From the NCBI RefSeq assembly GCF_964036595.1, contig NZ_OZ038523.1:4036501-4100500 (forward strand): a DNA stretch of 64,000 nt, in the 5' to 3' direction. The notes under the pieces were generated by a model, which ran no database searches, had not been told where the DNA came from, and saw only the letters and a list, made by a program, of their open reading frames with translations. Both the position numbers and the translations under genes were made by a program. Within the stretch, counting starts at the first letter, position 1; the number at the start of each line of letters is the position of its first letter. Positions 17,565 to 24,951 of this stretch are shown piece after piece. The DNA is from Tenacibaculum sp. 190524A05c. Its GTDB lineage: Bacteria > Bacteroidota > Bacteroidia > Flavobacteriales > Flavobacteriaceae.

Positions 17565-18206
17565 TTATTTGAAAGTAGAACTTGCATTAATTGCAACTTC
17601 ACTCCAAGTTTTAGAAACGCCGTCTTCTCCTGTATGTAAATCTTTACAAACTTTATTTAAAGATTCTATTGCACTTTTAGCATTCCATTTCTCGATATCC
17701 ATAGTAGAACTCATGGTAAAAGTTTTACCGTCAATTGAATATTTAAATGGAAGTTTTTCTGTAACACCATTCATTGTAAAGTCAGCAATACCAGTACTGT
17801 CAGTTTCGATGTTTAATTTACCTGTAAGTGAAACTGTATTTTCCATTACACTAAAGAAGAACTTTCTAATTTTTAAATTTCTTCCGTTATCTTTAGTTTC
17901 TAAACTACTAATTGGAATATTAAATTCAGCACCATTCATTGCTTCTTTAACACTATTTCCTTCACCACCTTTAGTAATTTCAATCTTTTTAAAAGTACCA
18001 TTTACAGGAACTTTCGCAGTTGTTTTATAGGCTGTAAAATTAATGCTGTTATCTGCATTTTTTAAAGAGTAAGGTGCAGTTGGTTCTGTTTTTACTACTT
18101 CTTTAGTTTCTTCTTTTGGAGTATCTTTTTTCTCTTCTGTTTTACAAGAAGTAAGTAGAGTACTACTAAATATAAAAGCTAATAAAATCGTTAAAAATTT
18201 GTTCAT
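17565..18206 (-). CDS. YceI-like domain lipoprotein
   Basis: A 213-residue lipoprotein: signal with lipobox Cys at residue 21 (STLLTSC), then a Lys/Glu/Thr linker, then a YceI-like domain from about residue 46. The domain begins with SINFTAYKTTAKVPVNGTF, matching the usual first strands (WTAYKT..VGGTF). YceI proteins are lipocalin-like beta-barrels that bind isoprenoids or other amphiphiles in the periplasm. It is transcribed from its own promoter region, 75 bp downstream of the ACBP gene. Confidence 0.85.
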   Translation of the reverse strand: MNKFLTILLAFIFSSTLLTSCKTEEKKDTPKEETKEVVKTEPTAPYSLKNADNSINFTAYKTTAKVPVNGTFKKIEITKGGEGNSVKEAMNGAEFNIPISSLETKDNGRNLKIRKFFFSVMENTVSLTGKLNIETDSTGIADFTMNGVTEKLPFKYSIDGKTFTMSSTMDIEKWNAKSAIESLNKVCKDLHTGEDGVSKTWSEVAINASSTFK

Positions 18207-18281
18207 TATAATTGATTTAAAGATTGATCAGAAATTTACTACAGATTACCATTCGAAGTAATCTTTTTTTATAATTATACT

Positions 18282-18542
18282 TTATTTTAATATTGAATTT
18301 ACCAATTCAATGTAGTTTTTCTTTGCTTCTTCTTCATTCATACCTTTCAATTGTGCCCAAGCATTAAATTTAAAAGCATTTTTTAAATCATCTTCACTCA
18401 TGTTGAAAGAGAAATTATCTCCTCTAGTAGCTTGCTTATAATACGCGTAAAGCCTTAACAAAACATCAGGAGCTAACTTTTGTTTTGTTGAAGATGCTTT
18501 TTGTATCGCCTCATTAAATTGTATGTCTAAATTAGAAACCAT
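18282..18542 (-). CDS. Acyl-CoA-binding protein (ACBP)
   Basis: An 86-residue four-helix acyl-CoA-binding protein. The conserved elements are YAYYKQATRGD in helix 2 and KFNAWAQLKGMNEEEAKKNYI, with the acyl-CoA-contacting Lys and Trp. It binds long-chain acyl-CoA in the cytoplasm. ACBP is mostly eukaryotic but occurs in a limited set of bacteria, including flavobacteria. It starts 2 bp after the cdsA stop, suggesting cotranscription with phospholipid synthesis. Confidence 0.92.
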   Translation of the reverse strand: MVSNLDIQFNEAIQKASSTKQKLAPDVLLRLYAYYKQATRGDNFSFNMSEDDLKNAFKFNAWAQLKGMNEEEAKKNYIELVNSILK

Positions 18543-18544
18543 TC

Positions 18545-19342
18545 CTACATTAAGTAATGTATATACAAATATACAAAGGGAGCAAGGAAAAACAAGCTAT
18601 CTAAACGATCTAAAAGTCCACCATGGCCTGGCATAATGGTTCCACTGTCTTTTACATTTGCTTGTCGTTTAAACTTACTTTCCACTAAATCTCCATAAGT
18701 TCCAAGAACAGAAGTAATAATTGCAATTATTAGCCAGTTTTGAATGGTTAAAATCTCTGAATATCGACCGATTAAAAATCCAGCAAAAACAGAAAACAAA
18801 AAACCACCGATAAATCCTTCGATTGTTTTCTTTGGAGATATACGTTCAAATAATTTAGTTCTTCCAAAGTTCTTACCGACTATATAAGCGAAGCTATCAT
18901 TAGTCCAAATAATTAAAATAACACAAATAATTATTTTAGGTTGATAATCGCCATTTAAAAATGGTAAAAACGCAAGAAAAAGGAATGGTAGAACTAAGTA
19001 ACTGATTGTGGTGAAAGATTTCAATAAGTGATTTCTTTCATAATAATTTTTCTTGTATAAATCAATTATTAAGTAAACTGAATGTACTAGGCAAAAGAGC
19101 AATAAGTATATAATTTTATCACTATCTAAAATTTTTAAATAATTCAACACTATTAAACCAACCATAGAAACAACCGGTAAAATTGCATTTTGAATTTTTA
19201 TAATTTTAGAAAACTCCCATAAACAGACTGCTCCGAAGAATGTAATCAGTCCGATATAAGTATCTTGTGAATAAACAATTGCTGATATAAAAACTATTGC
19301 ATAAACTATTGCTGAAATAATTCTAGTTGAAAAATTGTTCAT
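18545..19342 (-). CDS. cdsA: Phosphatidate cytidylyltransferase
   Basis: A 265-residue integral membrane enzyme that makes CDP-diacylglycerol from phosphatidate and CTP (EC 2.7.7.41). It has about seven TM segments and ends with the CDP-DG synthase signature: SKFKRQANVKDSGTIMPGHG followed by GLLDRLDS. The Asp of WTNDSFAYIVG is also typical. It lies 2 bp after the LUD-domain gene in the rsfS-ftsH operon. Confidence 0.95.
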   Translation of the reverse strand: MNNFSTRIISAIVYAIVFISAIVYSQDTYIGLITFFGAVCLWEFSKIIKIQNAILPVVSMVGLIVLNYLKILDSDKIIYLLLFCLVHSVYLIIDLYKKNYYERNHLLKSFTTISYLVLPFLFLAFLPFLNGDYQPKIIICVILIIWTNDSFAYIVGKNFGRTKLFERISPKKTIEGFIGGFLFSVFAGFLIGRYSEILTIQNWLIIAIITSVLGTYGDLVESKFKRQANVKDSGTIMPGHGGLLDRLDSLFFLAPFVYLYIHYLM

Positions 19343-19344
19343 GT

Positions 19345-19938
19345 TTATAAATCTTCAAATAGTAACAAGTATAAGTTTTTTGAATTACTATTACCATAAT
19401 TCAAAAAGTCATCTGCTACGTTATCTGTTATAGAATAGTTCTTAACCGAACTAATGTTAGTTGGAATATTTCCTCTGAAGTTTGTTTTGATACCAGTAAG
19501 ACCTTCGCTTATATTTTTTACAAGCTGACTTGTGGTAGCGTAAACAATAAAATTGTCAGATAAAGAAGCCAGTTTATGACTTCCGATTTGATTTGAAGAG
19601 AATAATATTTCCCCAGAGTTTGCGATTAAATGTTCGCAAGAAACAAAAATTGGATTATTATTTTTTAATGTTTTATCTATTGAAATATCAATTTTCTTAG
19701 TAAGTTTCAATAAATCCACATCGTTGCACGACAAAGTATCCCATTTATTTTCCTTAGAAATACTTTGAAGATTATGTATTACTTCTTCTATTTTGGTGCA
19801 ATAAAGGAATTTACCTCCTTTATTTATAAAATGATGCACAAAAGAATCATCCAAGGATAATTTTACCGGTTGTTTCTTGATATAATTATCCTTACCTGAT
19901 TCTTTATATGAGCTAAATAACTTTCTTAAAAAATTCAT
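19345..19938 (-). CDS. LUD-domain (LutC/YkgG-like) protein
   Basis: A 197-residue protein with the LUD fold: HHFINKGGKFLYC near the start, SCEHLIANSGEILFSS in the centre and LYLLLFEDL at the C-terminus. LUD proteins include LutC of lactate utilisation, but this one lacks lutA/lutB partners and sits between ftsH and cdsA, a conserved flavobacterial arrangement. Its role is unknown. Spacing is 6 bp to ftsH and 2 bp to cdsA. Confidence 0.8.
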   Translation of the reverse strand: MNFLRKLFSSYKESGKDNYIKKQPVKLSLDDSFVHHFINKGGKFLYCTKIEEVIHNLQSISKENKWDTLSCNDVDLLKLTKKIDISIDKTLKNNNPIFVSCEHLIANSGEILFSSNQIGSHKLASLSDNFIVYATTSQLVKNISEGLTGIKTNFRGNIPTNISSVKNYSITDNVADDFLNYGNSNSKNLYLLLFEDL

Positions 19939-19944
19939 TAAAAG

Positions 19945-21897
19945 CTATAAAAGGTCTTCGTTTTTACTTGTATCTTCCGGATTAGGAAGTGTGTTTTGTT
20001 CTTCAAAAGGTCTCTTTCCAAAAATCTCTATCAAGTCATCTTTAAAGATCACCTCTTTTTCAAGAAGTTTCTGAGCTAAAACATCAAGCTTATCTCTGTG
20101 TTGATCTAAGATCTCGATTGCTCTTGCATATTGACCTTCAATGATTTTAGAAATTTCTTCATCAATAACCTTTGCTGTTTCTTCACTATATGGTTTCACG
20201 AATGAATCGTTTCCAGAAGAGTCATAATAAGTAACATTACCAACTTCTTCATTTAAACCATAAACAGTAACCATGGCACGAGCTTGTTTTGTAACCTTTT
20301 CTAGATCGCTTAAAGCTCCAGTAGAGATTTTGTTGAAAATTAACTTTTCGGCAGCTCTACCGCCCATAGTTGCACACATTTCATCCAGCATTTGTTCTGT
20401 TTGAACAATCTTTCTTTCTTCTGGTAAATACCATGCTGCACCTAATGATTGTCCTCTTGGTACAATAGTAACTTTTACTAATGGTGCCGCATATTTAAGC
20501 ATCCAGCTTACAGTTGCATGTCCAGCTTCATGATAAGCAATTACTTTCTTTTCTTTAGGAGTAATTACTTTGTTTTTTTTCTCTAGTCCACCAACGATTC
20601 TATCAACAGCATCCATGAAATCTTGGTGGTGAATTGCTGATTTATTATTTCTTGCAGCGATTAAAGCAGCTTCATTACATAGGTTAGCAATATCAGCTCC
20701 AGAGAAACCAGGGGTTTGTTGTGCTAAGAATTCTAAATTCACATCATCAGCTAATTTTAATGGCTTAATATGAACTTCGAAAATTTCTCTTCTTTCGTGT
20801 AAATCTGGTAGATCAACATAAATTTGTCTATCAAATCTACCTGCACGCATTAATGCCTTATCTAAAATCTCTGCACGGTTGGTTGCAGCTAATACAATAA
20901 CGTTAGATTCTGTACCGAATCCATCCATTTCAGTTAGTAACTGATTTAAAGTGTTTTCGCGCTCATCATTACCTCCTGTCATACTGTTTTTTCCACGAGC
21001 ACGACCAATAGCATCAATCTCATCAATAAAAATAATCGATGGTGATTTTTGTTTTGCTTGCTTGAATAAATCTCTTACACGAGACGCACCCACACCAACA
21101 AACATTTCAACAAAGTCAGAACCGGATAAAGAGAAGAATGGTACTCCAGCTTCACCTGCAACAGCTTTAGCTAATAAAGTTTTACCTGTTCCAGGAGGTC
21201 CTACTAATAAGGCTCCTTTTGGGATTTTTCCTCCTAATTTAGTGTACTTTTCAGGATTTTTAAGGAAGTCAACAATCTCTTGTACTTCTTCTTTAGCACC
21301 TTCTAAACCGGCTACATTTTTAAATGTAGTTTTTACTTTAGTGTTTTCATCAAATAGTTTCGCACGAGATTTTCCAATATTGAAAATTTGTCCGCCACCA
21401 CCAGAACCACCTCCAGCTCCCGACATTCTTCTCATAAAGAATAACCAAATAGCAATCAGTAAGATGAAAGGTAAAGCGCTAAAAATTGTATCTAATAAAC
21501 TAGTTCTTTGTTTGTGTTTATAAAATAAGCTTAAACCATATTTCTGTTTAGCTTCTTTTAATTGATTCTCAAAGTTTTGTAAATCACCAACATTATATTC
21601 AAAAACATTACTCGATTTACTGAAAAGTAAATTGTCTTTTTTGTTTTTTGTATATCTATCCTTCTCTTTAAGTACATCTTTTTTGATGTAAATTTCAGCA
21701 ATAGATTTGTTATAAATCATGATTTTTTCAATGTCGTTTTCAATCAACATTTCATTAAAATCATTGCTTGTAATTTCTTTAGCATTTGGGTTACCTTGAT
21801 TAAAAAGTCCCATAGCTAAGAAAAACAATATCAGTGGTATATAAATCCAATAAGAATTTAGTGTAAACTTAGGGTTGTTTTTTTTCTTTTCGCTCAT
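19945..21897 (-). CDS. ftsH: ATP-dependent zinc metalloprotease FtsH
   Basis: A 650-residue membrane AAA+ protease. There are two N-terminal TM helices (around residues 13-30 and 135-150) flanking a periplasmic domain and followed by a Gly-rich linker. Walker A is GPPGTGKT, Walker B is IIFIDEIDAIG, and the second region of homology is ATNRAEILDKALMRAGRFDR. The zinc protease motif is HEAGH. The C-terminus is charged. It degrades membrane and soluble regulatory proteins. It is 31 bp after rsfS in the same operon. Confidence 0.97.
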   Translation of the reverse strand: MSEKKKNNPKFTLNSYWIYIPLILFFLAMGLFNQGNPNAKEITSNDFNEMLIENDIEKIMIYNKSIAEIYIKKDVLKEKDRYTKNKKDNLLFSKSSNVFEYNVGDLQNFENQLKEAKQKYGLSLFYKHKQRTSLLDTIFSALPFILLIAIWLFFMRRMSGAGGGSGGGGQIFNIGKSRAKLFDENTKVKTTFKNVAGLEGAKEEVQEIVDFLKNPEKYTKLGGKIPKGALLVGPPGTGKTLLAKAVAGEAGVPFFSLSGSDFVEMFVGVGASRVRDLFKQAKQKSPSIIFIDEIDAIGRARGKNSMTGGNDERENTLNQLLTEMDGFGTESNVIVLAATNRAEILDKALMRAGRFDRQIYVDLPDLHERREIFEVHIKPLKLADDVNLEFLAQQTPGFSGADIANLCNEAALIAARNNKSAIHHQDFMDAVDRIVGGLEKKNKVITPKEKKVIAYHEAGHATVSWMLKYAAPLVKVTIVPRGQSLGAAWYLPEERKIVQTEQMLDEMCATMGGRAAEKLIFNKISTGALSDLEKVTKQARAMVTVYGLNEEVGNVTYYDSSGNDSFVKPYSEETAKVIDEEISKIIEGQYARAIEILDQHRDKLDVLAQKLLEKEVIFKDDLIEIFGKRPFEEQNTLPNPEDTSKNEDLL

Positions 21898-21928
21898 AAG
21901 AATTTGGAGAGTTTAAGGATTATAAGGA

Positions 21929-22297
21929 CTACGCTGGGCTTATTTCGGTAATCTTAGCATCTCCCCAAAGACTTTCAATGTCGTAATAATCTCTAACGTG
22001 TTTTTGGAAAATATGAACAACAACATTCACATAATCCATTAAAACCCACTCAGAGTTTCCTTGACCTTCAACATTAAAAGGTTTGTCTTTTAGTTCTTTA
22101 CTGACTACTTTATGAACCGAACCCGATATAGCGTTAACTTGTGTATTTGAGTTTCCTGTGCAAATTACAAAATAATCACATACGGTATTATCAATTTCCC
22201 TCAAGTCTAAAAGTTGAATATTTTCTCCTTTTACATCATCTATCCCCTTAATTATAGTAGCGATTAATTCGTCTGTACTTGCTTGTTTTTTTGTCAT
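21929..22297 (-). CDS. rsfS: Ribosome silencing factor RsfS
   Basis: A 122-residue RsfS/Iojap/YbeB protein. The diagnostic core is DLREIDNTVCDYFVICTGNS, then WVLMDYVNVVVHIFQKHVRD and the C-terminal YDIESLWGDA. It binds ribosomal protein L14 on the 50S subunit and blocks joining in stationary phase. First gene of the minus-strand operon rsfS-ftsH-LUD-cdsA-ACBP, with a good -7 box 19 bp upstream. Confidence 0.95.
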   Translation of the reverse strand: MTKKQASTDELIATIIKGIDDVKGENIQLLDLREIDNTVCDYFVICTGNSNTQVNAISGSVHKVVSKELKDKPFNVEGQGNSEWVLMDYVNVVVHIFQKHVRDYYDIESLWGDAKITEISPA

Positions 22298-22316
22298 TAA
22301 AAATTTTTAGTTTTAG

Positions 22317-22324
22317 CAAAGTTA
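22317..22324 (-). promoter_or_regulatory. -7 box of the rsfS-ftsH operon
   Basis: On the minus strand this reads TAACTTTG followed by C, an exact TAnnTTTG match. Transcription would begin near 22310, giving a short leader of about 13 nt before the rsfS ATG. No -33 TTTG is evident. Confidence 0.5.
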
Positions 22325-22381
22325 TTATTTTTTTGCGAGTAATTTATGTATTATTAAAACGAGTTACAATAATAAATCTAT

Positions 22382-23116
22382 ATGCAAATAATCAAACTCA
22401 ATGCCACTGATTCAACAAATTCTTTTTTAAAGGATTTGTCAGTAGATTCTAAGCTAAATGACTTTACTGTTGTAGTTGCAGAAAAGCAAACTTCTGGAAG
22501 AGGTCAAATGAATACTATTTGGGTCTCAGAACCCAGTAAAAATCTAATGTTCAGTGTATATGCACAATTTACCAATTTGAATATTCAAAATCAAACTTTT
22601 TTGAATTTTGCTGTTGCTATCTCGATGTTTGAATTATTAGATAAATTAAATGTACCTAAATTGGCAGTAAAATGGCCAAACGACATTATGTCAGAGAAAA
22701 AGAAGATTTGCGGTATTTTAATTGAAAATGTATTGAAAGGATCAAACATTAACGCTTCAATAATTGGTATTGGATTGAATGTTAATCAAAGTAGTTTTCC
22801 AGAATTTCTTCCGGATGCTTCTTCCTTAAAAATGATTTTAGGTAAAGAGTTTGATTTAGACAATGTATTAAATCAGTTTTTGGAAGCTCTTAAATTTAAT
22901 TTGAACCTTCTTAAAAAAGAAAGATTTCAGGAGTTAGAAGAAAAATATTTAAATGTATTGTATAAAAAAAACATTCCAAGTATGTTTAAAGACACTAAGA
23001 ATGTTTTGTTTATGGGTAAAATTATTGGTGTAAATACCAATAATGGAAAACTTCAAATTGAGTTAAGTGATGAAACAATTCAAGAGTTTGCTCTCAAAGA
23101 AGTTTCATTTGCTTAA
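22382..23116 (+). CDS. birA: Biotin--[acetyl-CoA-carboxylase] ligase
   Basis: A 244-residue biotin protein ligase that attaches biotin to the biotin carboxyl carrier protein (EC 6.3.4.15). The biotinyl-AMP loop is visible as EKQTSGRGQMNTIWVS, and VKWPNDIM with the catalytic Lys and ICGILIE follow. It lacks the N-terminal helix-turn-helix of E. coli BirA, so it should be an enzyme only and not a repressor. Divergent from rsfS across an 84-bp gap. Confidence 0.93.
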   Translation: MQIIKLNATDSTNSFLKDLSVDSKLNDFTVVVAEKQTSGRGQMNTIWVSEPSKNLMFSVYAQFTNLNIQNQTFLNFAVAISMFELLDKLNVPKLAVKWPNDIMSEKKKICGILIENVLKGSNINASIIGIGLNVNQSSFPEFLPDASSLKMILGKEFDLDNVLNQFLEALKFNLNLLKKERFQELEEKYLNVLYKKNIPSMFKDTKNVLFMGKIIGVNTNNGKLQIELSDETIQEFALKEVSFA

Positions 23117-23118
23117 AA

Positions 23119-23508
23119 CTATAGTTTTTCTAAATTATCTGTCAGAGTATTGATAAAACTTGTAAGTGGTTTTTTTACCATCATCGCCATCATCGGGTTA
23201 AAACTACTTTCAAATTTTAACTGAACATTACTTTCGTTATCAGAAACTCCATTGATGTCAGCAGCTAAAGTAAATGGTAATTTACTACTTGCAGCTCCTA
23301 AAGTAACATTTGAAAATTCAGTCTTTTCTTTCATTACTAAACGGATTTCAGGCATACCTTTTAATCCGAAAATAAATGACTCACCATCAACTTCAAATTT
23401 CTCTGTGTTTTCAGGCATTAATTGCTTGAAGTTTTCAAGTTGAGTTAAAAACTCATATATCTCTTGTTGCGATTTTTTTACAGTAATACTGTTTCCTTCG
23501 ATATTCAT
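23119..23508 (-). CDS. SRPBCC (START-like) family protein
   Basis: A 129-residue helix-grip protein. The start MNIEGNSITVKKSQQEIYEFLTQLENF and the final long helix (PLTSFINTLTDNLEKL) are the usual ends of SRPBCC domains, with a cavity-forming beta-sheet between. Function is unknown; the fold binds small hydrophobic ligands. It is 29 bp after pyrE and likely cotranscribed, a common pairing in flavobacteria. Confidence 0.82.
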   Translation of the reverse strand: MNIEGNSITVKKSQQEIYEFLTQLENFKQLMPENTEKFEVDGESFIFGLKGMPEIRLVMKEKTEFSNVTLGAASSKLPFTLAADINGVSDNESNVQLKFESSFNPMMAMMVKKPLTSFINTLTDNLEKL

Positions 23509-23537
23509 TTTGTTAAGTTTATTTGGGTCTTAAAGAT

Positions 23538-24179
23538 TTATTGTTTCCACTCGCTTGGATTTAATCTCCAACTTTCAAGTGTTATTAATTCTTTTTCGTT
23601 AATGTAATTACTTTCTAAAGCTTGTTCCAGTAAAACTTCGTAGTTACTTAATGTTGAGAAATCAAGATTATGTTCTTCAAAAGTTTCAGTAGCTACAGAA
23701 AAACCATAAGAAAATATAGCTACCATTCCCTTTACATTAACATCAGCTTCTTTTAATGCCTTAATAGCATTTAAACTACTTTTTCCTGTGCTGATCAAGT
23801 CTTCAACTACAACCACATTTTGACCACTTTCGATAAATCCTTCAATCTGATTTTTTCTACCGTGTTTCTTAGGCTCTGGTCTAACATAAACAAAAGGTAC
23901 TCCTAATTCTTGTGCTACTAAAACTCCAATTGCGATTGCACCTGTAGCAACTCCAGCGATAACATCAGGTTTTCCATATTTCTCTTCTACAAGCTTCGCA
24001 ATTTTCTCTTTTAAAAAGTTACGAACTGGTGGATATGATAGTGTAACACGATTATCGCAGTAGATTGGTGATTTCCATCCAGATGCCCAAGTAAAAGGTT
24101 CATTTGGACTTAATTTAATAGCTTTAACTTGTAATAAAAGTTCAGCGGTTTTTTTTGCAGTATCTTTGTTTAAAATCAT
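23538..24179 (-). CDS. pyrE: Orotate phosphoribosyltransferase
   Basis: 213 residues from ATG 24179 (MILNKDTAKKTAELLLQ). It condenses orotate with PRPP to OMP (EC 2.4.2.10). The PRPP loop is NVVVVEDLISTGKSS, and the family pattern SGWKSPIYCDNR is present near the N-terminus. A longer reading to 24272 is possible but would add 31 residues overlapping the divergent Nudix gene and its promoter, so I use the shorter start. A -7 box lies only 5-12 bp upstream, suggesting an almost leaderless mRNA. Confidence 0.95.
   Translation of the reverse strand: MILNKDTAKKTAELLLQVKAIKLSPNEPFTWASGWKSPIYCDNRVTLSYPPVRNFLKEKIAKLVEEKYGKPDVIAGVATGAIAIGVLVAQELGVPFVYVRPEPKKHGRKNQIEGFIESGQNVVVVEDLISTGKSSLNAIKALKEADVNVKGMVAIFSYGFSVATETFEEHNLDFSTLSNYEVLLEQALESNYINEKELITLESWRLNPSEWKQ
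24161..24168 (+). promoter_or_regulatory. -7 box of the Nudix gene, inside pyrE
   Basis: TATCTTTG is an exact TAnnTTTG match lying within the first codons of pyrE on the other strand. The predicted transcription start, about 24174, is around 12 nt before the Nudix ATG. Confidence 0.55.
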
Positions 24180-24183
24180 AGCG

Positions 24184-24191
24184 CAAATGTA
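24184..24191 (-). promoter_or_regulatory. -7 box of pyrE, overlapping the Nudix start codon
   Basis: On the minus strand this reads TACATTTG followed by CGC, an exact TAnnTTTG match. It overlaps the ATG of the divergent Nudix gene (24187), and the predicted start is at or next to the pyrE ATG. Confidence 0.55.
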
Positions 24192-24795
24192 TAAAGTTTT
24201 TGTGAATGATAGACCTATAATATTTACTTCTTCTCCAATTAAAAATGGAGAATATCCTGTAATGGATTGCAAAGATATTATATTAAATGATGTTATTAAG
24301 CAGGTTAAGAAAGGTAAATTAAAAGGCGTGTATGTTTTTACCTCAAATCTTAAAGAATTTTGGGCTAGATTTTGTGTTGATTATCGATTAAAAAAGGCAG
24401 GGGGAGGTTTAGTCGTCAATTCTCAAAAAGAAGTATTATTTATTTTCAGAGCGAGAAAATGGGATTTGCCAAAAGGAAGAATTGAAAATAACGAAAATAT
24501 ACAAGAAACTGCACTCAGAGAAGTTCAGGAAGAATCTGGAATTTCAGAACTAACCATAGAAAAGTTTTTAATGAACACTTATCATTTATATCCATCTCAG
24601 GGAAAAGATAGATTAAAAATGACATATTGGTATGTAATGAATACAACTTCAAATACAATTCCTAAACCGCTGCTAGATGAAGGAATTAAAAGAGCTTCTT
24701 TTTTTGATAAAGCCACAATCCAAACTAATATTCTAAAAAGAACCTACATAAATATAAGAATGGTTTACAAGGCATATCGAGATTCAATCTTATAA
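24187..24795 (+). CDS. Nudix hydrolase
   Basis: 202 residues from ATG 24187 (MYKVFVNDRPIIF). Residues 1-75 form an N-terminal domain of unknown type. A Nudix domain follows from about residue 76 (GGGLVVNSQKEVLFIFRARKWDLPKG...). The Nudix box GX5EX7REUXEEXGU is complete: GRIENNE, seven residues, then REVQEESGI. The likely substrate is a nucleoside diphosphate linked to another moiety; the specific one cannot be told. A TTG at 24166 would extend the frame but falls inside the -7 box. Divergent from pyrE with only 7 bp between start codons. Confidence 0.9.
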   Translation: MYKVFVNDRPIIFTSSPIKNGEYPVMDCKDIILNDVIKQVKKGKLKGVYVFTSNLKEFWARFCVDYRLKKAGGGLVVNSQKEVLFIFRARKWDLPKGRIENNENIQETALREVQEESGISELTIEKFLMNTYHLYPSQGKDRLKMTYWYVMNTTSNTIPKPLLDEGIKRASFFDKATIQTNILKRTYINIRMVYKAYRDSIL

Positions 24796-24951
24796 AGCAT
24801 CCATTTTTGCAGTTTAATATTCGTTAAACTGTCACCCTGTCATTATTTTTAATCATAATCTGTCAAAACAAATTGAAAAAAGTGTTGGCATGACCTTTGA
24901 CATTTCCTTTTTGTAAAATTTTGACTAAAAAATAAAATCGATAATAAAGTT

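Noticed and set aside
17569..18030. 153-codon open frame antisense to the YceI-like gene
   Set aside because: It lies wholly inside a well-supported gene with a lipoprotein signal and a clear domain, and shows no protein family features.
18243..18270. Hairpin (AGATTAC/GTAATCT) followed by T run on the plus strand
   Set aside because: It has terminator form only for plus-strand transcription, but both neighbouring genes are on the minus strand and the hairpin lies upstream of one of them. Probably fortuitous.
20951..21523. 190-codon open frame on the plus strand, antisense to ftsH
   Set aside because: It mirrors the conserved AAA domain of ftsH, has no promoter or family features, and its composition is that of a reverse-strand shadow.
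24093..24272. Longer pyrE reading starting at 24272
   Set aside because: The added 31 residues do not resemble OPRT, overlap the Nudix coding region, and lie upstream of the pyrE -7 box.
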